Source of the DNA: Escallonia rubra
Taxonomy: Eukaryota; Streptophyta; Magnoliopsida; Escalloniales; Escalloniaceae
Reading direction: 5' to 3'
Length of the DNA: 64,000 bases
NCBI GenBank assembly: GCA_033065855.1
Contig: JAVXUO010000167.1
Location: forward strand, 124,001-188,000
Below are positions 1 to 11,900 of this stretch, piece after piece; the stretch's first letter is position 1; each line of letters opens with the position of its first letter. Made by a program: the position numbers and the translations under genes. Under the pieces are notes generated by a model. That model had not been told where the DNA came from. It made no database searches and saw only the letters and a list, made by a program, of their open reading frames with translations.

Positions 1-170
1 CTTTCTATATTCTCGAACAGAAAAATAAGGACTAATAAAAGCAGAAGGATCTAGTTTTTGCCACTGCACAACACGCTAGAACATGGGAACATGGAATGCC
101 ATATGTCGTCAACTTCCCGCATGTGCATGTTTTATCTTAAAGCCGCACAACCTGTTCATTTTGGCCATGC

Positions 171-1390
171 TTATTTTTTTACCAAAAAATCCCCCCGATC
201 ACCGGTTGTGTTATAAGGTTGCACAAACATAGAACCAATTTTCCTTTTCGCTTGTTGAATTGCAAGAATGGTGGAAGGGACATAATGCATTTGATCTGCC
301 ATAGAGGCTGCCCCAAGGTTTCTTCTCAAGTTAAAGTAATGTACACAGCGGTGAAAAGATGTTTGAACTAGTGCTGTGATAGGTAAGCCTCGAGATCCTT
401 TCAAAACACTGTTAAACACTTCAAAAATATTGGTCGTTATCATTCCAAAATGTTTACCACCGTCATGTGCAAGTGTCCATTGTTCAACGGGTATCTCATC
501 ACACCACTTCTTTGCTTCTACAGAAAGTTTTTGGATCTCTTCCATCAACTTGTTGAATTTGTGAACTTGAGTAGCCTTCCCAGCCGCCCAAATAAGCTTC
601 TTAAGCTCCGCACTACTGAATTTCTTTGTAAAATTGCTACGAATATGTCTCAAGTAGAATCGGTGATGGGCATAAGGTGGCTGCCATAATCGATTTTTTC
701 TCACAGTGCTTAATATACCGGAATGGCGATCTGAGATCAAGCAAACATCCTTATAGCTAGGGACAACTTGATCTCTGACATGTTGCAAAAATCAACTCCA
801 GCTATCATGGTTCTCCCCTTCAACGATAGCAAATGCAAGCGGCAAGATTTGATTGTTTCCATCTCCTGCTACGACAATTAACATAGTACCTAAGTACTTC
901 CTATGAAGAAACGTGCCATCAATGCTAATAACAGGACGACAGAACCTAAACCCCATGATGCATGGCTTAAATGCCCAAAAAACTCGTTTAAAGCGTATTG
1001 CATTAATTTCTCCACAAGCTTTTGGGTCGTATTCGACAATGGTGCCAGCATTGTACTTTTGGATGACTGCCAAAAATCTTGGTAATATCCGATAAGACTC
1101 TTCCCAATTCCCAAATAAATCTGCAATAACTGTAACTTTGGCCTTCCACGCCTTTTTATATGAAATAATGTATTCATATTTTTCCTTGACAGCTGCAATT
1201 AAGGAGGTAATTCTCACCATCGGATCAGTTTCAACTATATTGCGAATCGATTCAGTAATTAGTCTATAATTTATCCATCAAGCAATTAAATGTCCAGTTA
1301 CCCTCCACCTTGATCAACTTTTTTGGTCCACAATCATAGGAATAACCATCTGAATCTTCTACTATATTTCCTCCCCAATAACACAACAGC
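171..1390 (-). pseudogene. Mutator-like element (MULE) transposase, broken
   Basis: Two minus-strand reading frames (1220 to 792 and 788 to 171) are in the same frame and are separated by one TGA codon at 792-794, in the segment NHDSW-S-stop-FLQH. The upper part carries the MULE transposase core, with the motif SIDGTFLHRKYLGTML followed by AFAIVEGENHDSW. The lower part continues with the typical SDRHSGI and W-x6-H-style segment (YAHHRFYLRHI). Upstream, a homologous but stop-ridden frame runs back to about 1390 (SDGYSYDCGPKKL). No SWIM zinc finger or terminal inverted repeat was recognised, and the left end may lie outside the window. MULE transposases cut and paste Mutator DNA elements. This copy cannot make a full-length protein without readthrough, so I call it a pseudogene. 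The family assignment is confident; the upstream limit is approximate. Confidence 0.85.
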
Positions 1391-1713
1391 CTTATGGAAG
1401 GAGCCATGACGAACCTTCAGCATTCGCATAGAAATATAGTTAATTTTTCTGTGCAAACCATGTATCATTACATATAAAACAGGATACGTTAATTGGTCGG
1501 CTTAATAAACAGCATAGCTTTAAATTTATCTCAATTTATATCAGAGAAAGAAAAAAGGATGCTAAAAGAAGCACCATCCTGCAATATAAATGTGCTCACA
1601 TGCCATCTTGAGAGAGAAAAAAAAAAGCCCACAGGCCAAATATATGCTGCCTAGATTAACCCCTCAGGAATGCCAAGACAACGAACCAAGACAAAGAATG
1701 CTGATATGATACT
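1391..1713. other. spacer, no gene seen
   Basis: This stretch is AT-rich with no frame of note. It lies between the degraded 5' part of the MULE transposase and the LINE target duplication. Confidence 0.5.
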
Positions 1714-2300
1714 AAAATGGTCATATAATGGATGCTTTGCAAACAGAAACTGAGAACAAGGGACACATTAAAATCATGGAATGTGGTGACTAAGGATATA
1801 TGTTGTTACTGTCTACAGCATCAAGAGACACAAGATCACTTGTTTATGGCATGTCCAGTTGTTAAAGAGATATAGGATAAGGTATTGAATAAATCGAGAA
1901 TCAGGGATGCATTTCATCAATGGTCACAACTTCTACACTATGCCACAAAGAAGTTCAGAGGTAGGAGTTTTAGAGCCTCTTTGAGCAAGTTAGTACTGGC
2001 TGCAACAGTATATGTGATTTGGCAAGAAATGAATCACAGGATATTTGCAAACCAACAAAGGGAAGCTGATGGATCCTTTACAAAATTTTGAGCTGGAAAA
2101 AGATGATACCATCACTGGAAAACCAACAACTATGTTCCAACTGGAAAATTCCTCTTACAATACTGCAAATTTGATTCTTTATATGTCATTGTGTTCATTT
2201 GTTGAGAAAGATTGTACAAAATAGACAAATTGTATATTGGGCTTTCAAAGTAATAAAAGGACCTGTTACCAAAAAATAAAAATAAAAATGGTCATACAAT
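1714..2300. repeat. target-site duplication pair of the LINE insert
   Basis: Direct repeats lie at 1714-1729 and 2285-2300 and match at 15 of 16 bases. They bracket the truncated LINE at 1730-2284. Confidence 0.85.
1730..2284 (+). mobile_element. 5'-truncated LINE (non-LTR retrotransposon) 3' end
   Basis: The insert encodes the last part of a LINE ORF2: the cysteine-rich segment after reverse transcriptase (DICCYCLQHQETQDHLFMAC, zf-RVT type), then an open frame at 1885-2091 containing AATVYVIWQEMNHRIF. A 3' untranslated region and an A-rich tail (aaaaaataaaaataaa) follow. A 16-base direct repeat with one mismatch (1714-1729 and 2285-2300, aaaatggtcata[t/c]aat) flanks it exactly. This is the signature of target-primed reverse transcription with 5' truncation. 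A stop codon before 1885 shows the fragment is dead. Confidence 0.85.
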
Positions 2301-4019
2301 TATTTACAGCTGCAACAACAAATGAACAAACTCAAATTCATGTCCAGTAGAATCAGTCTGACTTTGTTCCTCCCAACTTTCCCGTTTAAATTGGTGACAT
2401 ATGGCCTAGGGAATCTCAACTTTTCCCGATTCATGTTGCACAACGACATAAATAGAACGCCATCTCTTTTCATAGATCATGATGTACAAAAATAGCATAC
2501 GGCTGAAACAATGAATCATAGTATTATCATTTTCCTAATCATGCTACCCTTAGCTATCTCCTAGGCATCACACCATCTAAACTACAACTTTGAAACTCGC
2601 TTTTGGTAAGTTACATATGCAAATAAATACAAATATGTAAGAAACCAAGAACTGCTACCCTATATTTAACAACAGAAACAACTCAACACTCAAAAAGAGT
2701 GGTGCCCAAATATCTAGTGAACTAATCAAATACCATTCACAAAGATAATATAGTGCACACCTGGGCGTTATCCACAAAAGATACTGCCACTACTTCCTTG
2801 GCTTTTTGGATGGAGTTTCCAATTGGGGCTCGACCTGCAAATATGTGAATCCACCCTTCTCAGATAATTAAAATTCTTAGCCAAATATGTTTTACACAGA
2901 GTCACCAGTCAGTCATAGAACAACTATATTTAAACTAAATGTCTTAAGTAGGCCGGCAACTCATTTGCAATCAATAATTTATTCAGGTGCTTAAATGACA
3001 GCATAGCTTAAGTTTGGAGAAAAGCGATTCTTTGGCAGTCAAAAGCTATTAAAGCTCGTCAACACATCAATGACGCATATGAGTTCATTGGTGTCCTGTG
3101 TTATGTAAATTTATTAGGAGACAAAAGAGTACATACTTTTTCCTCCCAAAGCATACTCCTCTTGCAGTACCAAGAAGAAAAATTTGGTAACAAACAGACA
3201 CGGCTATAAAAAAAATATATGGTGCAACTCCATATGAAAGGGAAACAAAGCTAATGCTTTAGACCACTGTTATCACATAGGAGTTGTCACGCAACATGGC
3301 TAAGGGAGTCAGATGGACAAAAAAAGGTGAAGGTGCAAAGGGAGCACCAAGCAATTAGGATGATCACCATATCATGCATTTAGGATGATCTCGTGAACAA
3401 ACCCTTTCATTTACCTTTGGGCACTAAGCAAGGCAGGATGGAAGAGGCATTCCTCAACTTACCAAATCTTTGACACAATTTCTCAATTTCAACAACCATG
3501 ACAGTAACAACCTGTGACCTTGGTGCCAAGAAAAACAGAGAGGAGGACTCACGTTGCTAAATTGGGTGGATCTATAGATGTTGCTTGGCTGGACCTCTCA
3601 AATTTTGCCCTAATCCCAACAGTAAATTATCCAATGAGCTTGAACTTTTTTCCTAATCCCAGAATTGGAATACCCAGCAATGATGTTAAAAGAGGACAGA
3701 AGAAAGAAGGAAGAAGGAACAAAGAAGAAAGAATGAAGAAAACTCACCTATTGCCAACTACTAGTGTAGAGCCGTGACATAAGGGCAATGGATGAGAAGA
3801 AAAAGAAAGAAAGGAGGAAGGAGGAAGAAACAGTTAGAATGGGTTCAGAGCATCTACTATTTTTTTTGGGGGGAGGGGGGGGGGGGGGGGGCGAGTTTTC
3901 ATAGATTTTGAGGAAGTACGTAAAAAATGAAAAAGGAAATGAAAACGTTCTTTCAAAGCACGATTTCCCCGTCGAAATCTCTATTTCTAACCGCGATTTC
4001 CAAAAAAGGGGTACAAAGG
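2301..4019. other. unresolved region with possible minus-strand exons and a poly-G tract
   Basis: No protein family was recognised. The minus strand has several good splice-like junctions: donors at 3760-3755 (gtgagt) and 3462 (gtaagt), acceptors at 3512 (cacag) and 2835 (tgcag), and a donor at 2760 (gtgtgc). A run of about 20 G bases lies near 3870-3892. The gag-only retroelement begins at 4020, so any gene here would have lost or displaced its 5' end. Confidence 0.4.
2761..3499 (-). CDS. possible two-exon fragment of an unrecognised gene
   Basis: An ATG at 3499 opens a frame that runs to the gtaagt donor after 3463 (37 nt, phase 1). Joined to the acceptor-flanked exon 2834-2761 (74 nt), it stays open for 37 codons (MVVEIEKLCQRFG, then RAPIGNSIQKAKE, ending VDNAQ) and ends at a gtgtgc donor in phase 0. 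The next exon was not found with confidence. The case rests only on splice signals and frame continuity. It could be a gene remnant or chance. Confidence 0.25.
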
Positions 4020-4756
4020 TGATGCCAAGGAAAGTGGGTTCGTACTTACGTGGAGGTGCCACAAAGGCTGCAGTCCGAGTCAGCTTCTAAGTATGTTGAT
4101 GTGAGACACAGTAAGGGTGGAACAAGGGCAGAGACCAAGGGCTTTCCAGACAGAGCCAGAGGGTGGCAGTGCTGCGAGGGCGATGGCGCGGGATGAATAC
4201 ACGATGACAGTTACAGTCCGATGCTTAGGTCCAGAGTCAAGGTCCTGTATGTTTCTCTCTAGGATTCTAGAGTGAGAAAGTGAAAATGTGAGAGTGTGAA
4301 GAAGTCCCGAAAATGTCCAATCGTTGAATGAATTCTCAAGACCTCTACTTATAGAGACCGAGATGATGATGTCATTAATCGACACATGGCGCTCCCCGGG
4401 AGTGACATGTCACCGGGGGGTCCACGGGTGCCGGTGCTCCACGGACTGTCGGATCGCATATTCAACCACCTGCCCCACACAGCGTCGCTGTCTGTCAGGA
4501 AAGACTGGCTCCCACCGCATCGGTGTGGCCAGAGAACCCCCTTGATCTAGCTTCCAATCCAAGCCCTTGCGGAGTCCCACAGGCCTGGCAGCGGTGGGGA
4601 AGACCCGATGCCCAACTGCCAGGTGAACTAGGCGCGATGCCCTCCGAAGACCTGCTCCCGTCTCGGAGTGACCCGGGGTCATAGTCCCTAGGGGTGCCGA
4701 CGCAAGCCCCCAGTGCCGGAGCACGTAGGCCAGTCACGCAGGCACCCTGACGGAGA

Positions 4757-5235
4757 TACTGTCCCGGAGGAGTCACTTATTCCGCAGGCCGAGGTAGCAT
4801 CCCGGAGGAGCCGTCTACCTGGCCGACCAAGGTAGCATCCCGGAGGAGCCGTCTACCTGGCAGAAGGGGAGTCTTCGTGCCGGAGCACTTGGAGCTCCCT
4901 GGCAGAGATAGTGTCCCGGAGGAGTCGCCTATCTCGCGGGTGAGTCCTTATGCCGGAGCACTTAGAGCGCGTCAAGGTAGCATCCCGGAGGAGCCGTCTA
5001 CCTGGAGGAAGGGGAGTTGAAGAGCTCCCTGGCAGAGATAGTATCCCGGAGGAGTCGCCTATCCCCGCGGGTGAGTCCTTGTGCCGGAGCACTCGGAGCG
5101 AGTCAAGGTAGCATCCCGGAGGAGCCGTCTACCGGACTGGCCGAGGTAACATCCCGGAGGAGCCGTCTACCTGACGGAAAGGGAGTTGAAGAGCTCCATG
5201 GCAGAGATAGTGTCCCGGAGGAGTCGCCTATCCCC
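4757..5235. repeat. GC-rich tandem module inside the LTR (CCCGGAGGAG units)
   Basis: Nine copies of CCCGGAGGAG are embedded in two alternating longer units, one reading catcccggaggagccgtc and the other gtcccggaggagtcgcc. The partner LTR has about six copies (14485-14790, one with a mismatch). Confidence 0.8.
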
Positions 5236-5606
5236 GCAGGATGATGTACACTCCGGAGAGTGGGTTGAAGCATGTTCCATGACCAAGGCAAGGTGCGCAT
5301 GGTGTGATGAATGAGTGTGGTGCCCGGGGGCATGATGACATGATTGTGGCGCATGGGTGTGATGAAGTGAGTAAGGTGTCGGGGGCACGTCTGTGTGAAT
5401 GGCGCGGCACATGGGCGCGATGGAGTGCGTAATGTGCCGGGGGCATGTTTGTGTCAATGGTGGCGCATGGGCGCGACAGAGTGCGTATGGTGCCGGGGGG
5501 CACGTTAGTGTGATAGAGAGCCTGGGGGCACGGCTGTATCAGCGGCGCGGTGCATGGGCGCGGCGAAGTGTTAGAGTGTGATGCCCGGACATCGGTGAAG
5601 GGGGTC

Positions 5607-5945
5607 ACAGAGACGACGTTCGGGCGACGGACGATGAGCGTCGCGGAATTGGCGCGCGGGCGCGTGTGACGTCCGGACGACGGGCGACGGGGGTCCCAGA
5701 GATGACGTCCGGGCGACGGGGGTCGCGGAGTTGACGTCCGGGCGACGGGGGTCGTAGAGATGACGTCTGGGGGACGGGGGTCGCGAAGGATGCAAGGCCT
5801 CTTGGAGAGAAGTGAAGGTGTTAAGGATAGAGATCAAAGGCCAAACCATAGGGGAGGCCAAGGCCAACCTCAAGGGGAGGCCGAGGTCGACCCCCATGGG
5901 GAAGCCGAGGTCGACCCCCATGGGGAAGCCGAGGCCGACCCCAAT
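5607..5945. repeat. 30-bp-scale GC tandem repeats inside the LTR
   Basis: Repeats of gacgtccgggcgacgggggt (about 5610-5790) are followed by repeats around ggccgaggtcgacccccat (about 5865-5945). The right-hand LTR carries shorter versions at about 15120-15275 and 15345-15450. Confidence 0.75.
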
Positions 5946-6216
5946 GGGGAGACCAAGGCCAACTTCGTTGGGCAAGTGCCATGACTCGTCGACGGGCGAT
6001 GGGCGAAGTGCGACGGTCAAAGTGTCATGACGCTTTGCGTGAAAAAGAGCTTTCTTAGTGACGAAGTAACGTGACGAAAGTGAGAAGTGCACGTGACTTG
6101 AGCGTGCATGCTTTGACCGGTTGTGAGTGTTGAAAATGGATGTTGCTTGTGCGGACGTGTCATGGAAAATGGGACCGCAGTGGGCCTTTGGGTACGACCA
6201 GAATAGGTTGGGAACA

Positions 6217-8987
6217 TAAGCCCTCTGCGTGTGGTGTGCGCGGAGGGGCAACCCGAGTGGGCACCGCACGCATGAATACTTAGCAAGATTTTATGTTGTT
6301 TGGCCGGAGTGTTGTTGAGGTCGTCAATGCATGATGATGAAGAGTAGGTGGCTCGAGCCACCTCGTGCACCACCTGCGAAAGCTTGGAATGCTTGGGGGT
6401 TGAGACAAAGGCACGATGATAGGGCGCAGGGGCGCGAGCATGTAAACGGCGCCCGGGCGACAGACGACGAGTGTCGCGGAGACGCCACCCGGGTGATGGG
6501 CGACAAGCGACGCGGAGATGGCGAACGGGCGCTGGCGATGGGGTTCGCGGAGACGGTGCACGGGCGCTGGCGATGGGAGTCGCGGAGACGGCGCCCGGGC
6601 GCTGGCGACAAGGGTCGCGGAGACGGTGCCCGGGCGACGGATGACGAGTGTCGAATAATGAGTTGGAGTAGGTGGTTCGAGCTACCTCGCGCACCAAGGA
6701 TGTTGATGTCGAGGGACATCGTCATGAGGGGCGTGACAAGTGCGCGGTCGGACGTCGCGATGCAAGGGCAGTCCACGACGGACGCATGTGCGCGGGTAAT
6801 GCATGTCGGTCTATGTTGCAAAAAAAAAAAAAAAATTTTGAAGTTGCCGGCCTTGGATGTCGGCCATGATGTGAAGGTCAAAAGTGGGGGGTGGACTTGT
6901 GTGTTGTGACTAAAGTGAAGAAGTTGTGGAGGGGGGTGCGCGTTGGTCGTCATGATGAATTTTTTTTTTTTTTTGTGCATGCGTGTGAGGATGGTTGGTG
7001 ATGGTTGTCGGCCGTTGGGTGAATGTGTGTAGGCCGAAGTTGGCGGGCAGACTTGGATGTGGTGACCGAAGGTAAGAGGTTATGGGTTTGAAGGAAAATG
7101 AGAGATGGAGAGTTGGTTGAAGGTTAGTGGCCTTGGAGGCTGGATTGTGTGAAAGAATGATGAAGATGGGAAAGGGGCGGCGTCAAGAGGCTGCCGCGGG
7201 ATGACAAGGGCCATGGGGAGGGAAGAGAAGGAGGGGGAAGTGGGATGAAGGGCCAAGGCCTGCCGACCTAGTGGCCGAGGCCGACCAAGGTCCAAGGCCG
7301 AGGCCGCACGACGCGGGGCGGGGTGGGTGAGGTCGAGGCCGAGGCCGATGGAGGGGGCGGGGGAGGAAGGGGAAAGGGAGGAGAGGAGAGAGGAAGAGGG
7401 ATGGGTCGGCCTTGGGGAGGGGGTTGGGGAGGCCGAGGCCGAGGGAAGGGGCGGAGGAGGAAGGGGAAGAGGGTATGTATCAAATTTCCTAGAGCTTGTT
7501 GGAGTTTTGAGACTGCTTGTTTGATATCTTTTCCCTTTTTCACCTAACCTCATCCTTCTATGGTTTTGCCCTCCTGTGATAATATGAATTCCAGTAGTAT
7601 GAGTTGATAGTGCTTTGGCTTGGTAACTGTAATGTAACTTTTTGGTTATTAGACTGTTATTTTTCCTTTAAAACAAAAAGATCTGCAAAAAATCAAACCG
7701 ATCCGAACCGTTCAAACCGAACCGTTCAAACCGAGGTGTCTTGGTTTTGTTTGGTTCAAGAATTTGTGAACCGAGGTCCATCGGTTCGGTTTAGCCTCCA
7801 AATCGAACCGTGATCACCCCTAAGGAGAGGGGAGGGAAAGGGGGAAGGAGGGGGTTGGGGTCGGCCTAGGCGAGGGGGTTGGGGAGGCCGAGGCCGAAGG
7901 AGGGGAGGGGGAAGATGGAGGGTAAAAAGGAAGGGGAAAGAAGAAGGGGGGCGGCGGCGGGGTGCCGTGGGTGGCCGAGAGGCGGGGGGAAGGAGGGGCG
8001 GGGGAGAGAAGAGAGAAGAGAGGGAGGTGGGGGCGAGGCCGACGTCGGCCGGGAATGGCACGGCAGGAGGGCGAAGGGGGTGCGACGTATAAGGGGCTGG
8101 GCGGCGGCGGCTGGGAAGAGAAAGATAGATAGATTAGAGTTTAGAAAATTAGGGTTTGGGAGGGAGAAGAAAGGCGCGGGTCGGGTTAGGGTGATCCAGG
8201 ATTATGAGGGGAATGAGGCTCGCGGGTTGGGTTCGCGGGTAGGGTTTGCTCAGATTTTTTGAATTTCAAATAAAATAATAATAATAATAATAAATTTGTT
8301 TTTTTTTTTTTGGACAGCCCTAAAGAGGGAGCCCCCAATGACATTTAAGTGTTGAATTTTTTTTTTTTTTTTGAGTTCGGGCAAGGATGCTAAGGGGAGG
8401 CCGTTGAGGGTGGTGACCCGGCTGCGAAAAAAAATGAATTTTTTTTCTAAGTGTTGTGCTGAGACAAGGATGCCGAGGGAGACCACTGAGGATGATCATC
8501 GATGACCGGTTGTGAAAAAAATGAAATTTTTTTCTAAGTGTTGGGCTGAGACAAGGATGCCGAGGGAGACCACTGAGGATGATCATCGATGACTAGTTGT
8601 GAAAAAAAAATGAAATTTTTTCTAAGTGTCAAGAAAAGTAAATGAAGGATGATGATGCGACCGTAGTAGCGCGGCTCGAGCCACCCCGCGCACCACGTAC
8701 CAAGTCGTTGCAATGTGAGGCCGAAGGGTTTGGGAAGGGGTGAAGCCCCCAAGGGAGTGGGTGATGGCATAAAGGGTGATGTCAATAGATTTGTGCAAGA
8801 GCAATGTAGCTTGAAAATTTTCTAAGTCTGGAAAATGTAACTTCATTGATAACGAAGGATATGCAACATGCCTTGATACGTGGGTATGACGTACATGAAA
8901 ACTTACAAAATGAACGAAAAAATTACAAGTGTGGAAAATGCACTAAGGCATGCCAAGGCTTGGTCGGGTTGGTCAAATGTCTCGTAC
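6217..8987 (-). other. noncoding internal region of element 1
   Basis: This lies between the gag stop and the 3' LTR. It holds more GC-rich repeats (about 6430-6650), poly-A and poly-T runs (6821, 6960), very purine-rich stretches (7150-7470, 7825-8060), and a palindrome-like block GGTGGCTCGAGCCACCTCG at about 6349 with relatives near 6672 and 8670. A fragment ending ACCGTGATCACCCCTA (about 7690-7824) looks like the end of an hAT MITE. No pol domain can be read on either strand. Confidence 0.7.
8365..8630. repeat. about 92-bp tandem repeat, three copies
   Basis: Units contain gaaaaaaatgaaatttttttc, then ctaagtgttg and gacaaggatgccgagggaga. The two right-hand copies are nearly identical and the first is diverged. 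It lies in the noncoding part of element 1. Confidence 0.75.
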
Positions 8988-11900
8988 TTAGAGTTTGAGC
9001 TCTCCGGACGCAATCTTGTCAACGAAGACAAACTTGAGGCCCCTGTACGACTTGAGGCCATGACCGACCTTCCGACGATAGGGGCAGTAGTTGGGATGGG
9101 CTAAGTCTTCCGGGGTAGGTTCAGTGTCGACATTGGGCAGGGTTATGGCATTGTCGTCGATCCATGTCTCAAGGAGATCTCTAACAGTCTTTAAGTCACA
9201 CGGGTATTCCGGGGCAGGCATCGGCTGCCCTCTTTTGTCAGGACGCTCGTCCCTTCCTTGGGACTGACGCTTGCGGTTGTTGTCGTCGTTACTAGCTGCT
9301 TCCATCGTCGTGGCCAAGGCAATATGAGGTTGGGGCTTTGGGGTCTTTGACGGACCGACCGAGTCATAGGTGCGTCGTGCAGCTTCCTTGAGATGTCCCC
9401 AAGACCGAAGCTGGAGGTTTTCAAGGTAGACCCTGTAGGTGTCCTTCATGTTCTTGATGCAAATGGGCACAAGGGTTTCATCCTTGCTAAAGTCGGTGCA
9501 CTCCAAGCACTTGTGATGAAATCGCGTAACATAGGTGTTGAGGTCTTCCCCGGGGTTCTGGCGGATTCCGGCCATGTCAACGATGGTCACACGTTCCGTC
9601 TCATAGTGAAATTTTTCAAGGAAGAGCTGGACCATGTCGGACCCTGAATGGATAGTACTGTCGGGAATCTGATGATACCAAGAGTAGGCGAGACCAGTCA
9701 GGGACTTGTGAAATTCCCGAAGCTTCAAAGTGTCGTCCTCCCCATAGTGCTCCAGGGAGCCAGCAAAACGGGTGAGGTGCTCGCGGGTGTTGCCCTCTTT
9801 GCCATTGAACAAGGTGAAGGATGGTTGCTTGTACTTGACGGGGTAAGGCTTGGTAGCGAGGCTGCCAGAGTAGGGAGCATGGCCTGACAGCTTAGAGGGG
9901 GAGTGGGGTAAGGATGACTGCTTGAGACGGTGAAGGAGGGCATCAAGCTCATGCTTGGTGACGTACGACGCATGTGAGGGTTTATGCCCTGTCGGGATGA
10001 TCCGGGCACCAGAGCCCCCAGACGGTGCAACCTGAGGTATTGAGGGGATGACGATAGTAGAGAGGGGTTGGTGATGGGGACCAACTTGTTGGGGCATGGT
10101 TTGCATATGGGTAGTGTCAGCTACTGGAGGCCGGTTGTCAGGAAAGGTCGACTGGAGTAAGCCGGGGGAGTGACTTGTGTTTAGGTTTTGGCTGGTTATG
10201 TCACGACCCGAACCCATGTGTAGGCCCGCGAGCTTGGCACGTGACCGGCCGCAGACCCAGTAGACTCCAACCAAGGGCTCTGCTAGGCCTTACTCGCTAA
10301 AACAACATACAATCTGCAGCGGAATTTAAAACTTCTACAAACCTTAATTACATTTTCATATCTTTATTTGAATACAACACTCATGCTACAATTCCTCATA
10401 ACTCTGATTTATCAATAACTAAAACTAAACCAACAATCTAAAAACTTAGCGACTTATTCTATGCAGTCTCCGGAGCTCCGCGCCATATTGTCCTTCTTAT
10501 GCTCCTCAACATCACCTTACTTTCAACCTGAAATGATAAGTAAGGGATGAGCTTCCACAAGCTCAGTAAGTAACCAATGATTCAACCAGGTGGACCATGG
10601 CATGCCAGAAAATAATTCACTTTAAATTATAGCAACATTTGAATCTGAAATAATAAAGTAATCATCCGATAAATGAAATATAGTACATGAAACAAAACTG
10701 AGGTATAAAATCAATAGCACAAAATCTCAAGATAAACAGTTCCATCTCAACATCAGTTCAAACGATATGCTGCGGTCAGCGTACGAGCCCCCCTGACTAG
10801 GGCCCGAAATCCCTCCTACACCCGGGATAAAATTTGTGGACGCATGGGCGAACCACCAGCCATAGTACTATGCATCAACGTATGAGCCCCGTTGACCAGG
10901 GCCCGAAATCCAACTTTCCCCCGTGGATATAGGGCACAGCAATCGAGTAAACCAAAAACCCCCTTTGGGTTCATCGAACAAAATCACTCATCAATTGATT
11001 CTCAACCCTCCTCACCCGTTTCAATAATCATCAAAATATTCACAATAACGTCAATACAAAACATTTCAAATCTGAGTTTCATTTCAGTTTCTAGACAAAA
11101 CATCGTTTACATGCTGGTCCGGTTTTTCTTTGACGAGAATAAAACACTAAAATCTTTTTGGTAATTTAAGCCAGAGCAGTTAAACGTACTTAAAACGGTC
11201 AAACGGTCAATACTAATAAACAACAGATTTTTAACAGTAGATAAACATATACGTTGCATATAAAAATACTAGTTGAATCAAGGGTCACTTACTTGATGCT
11301 ACGCGTTTCCCACCTCACAATCTCTGGAGCAACGATCACACTGCTATATTTAGCTAAAAGAACCGGTAGGGCCATTCCTTTCCTTTGCATATCCTCGCCC
11401 GTTCAGTTACTCGAAAGCAATGTCGATCAACACAATATTCCTTTTAGATTTCTCCTCAACAATTCAAACGCCGTATTCAATATCCGACCTTTACACACCC
11501 ACTACTCACCTGTTTTGATAACCCCCAAAGTATTCCAAGAAATAATGTCTCTCCTCTACATCACCGTAAACATTTTCTAGACTTCATTCACATTTCCGCC
11601 TTCTTTTCCCTGTCAAACCATAACACCGCTTTATGCCCGCTGACAACTCACACAATCGTTATTTATGTACATATAATCGCTATTTATGTACATCCATATC
11701 CGCAATACACACATACAGGTACACCCTGTATATAAGTACACCCTCTGCACGTGCACCACTGCAAACGTACACACTCACATAACTTACAAACATGCACGCA
11801 CTCACATTACACACTCCACAACACATAGTGCACATGCACATTATGTACGCCGCCGCCCTACACAAACCCCAAACACATGTTCGTCGGACAATAACCACCT

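Larger units (their letters stand above)
4020..6216 (-). repeat. 3' LTR of element 1
   Basis: This copy is collinear with 13738-15706. It has a decayed TATA-like site (ctacttatag, 4345-4354 read on the minus strand), and its G-box-like CACGTG has become CACATG near 4384. It is longer than its partner because its GC-rich tandem modules at about 4760-5230, 5610-5790 and 5865-5945 have more copies. Open frames here are by-products of GC-rich repeats, not genes. Confidence 0.85.

Noticed and set aside
5571..6697. Long overlapping open frames in 4.4-6.9 kb and 14.0-15.7 kb on both strands
   Set aside because: They lie in the LTRs of element 1 or its noncoding interior. GC-rich tandem repeats keep several frames open at once, and no protein family is recognisable.
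7080..7553. Proline/serine-rich minus-strand frame of 157 codons
   Set aside because: It is translated from a purine-rich low-complexity tract inside element 1. Composition alone explains it.
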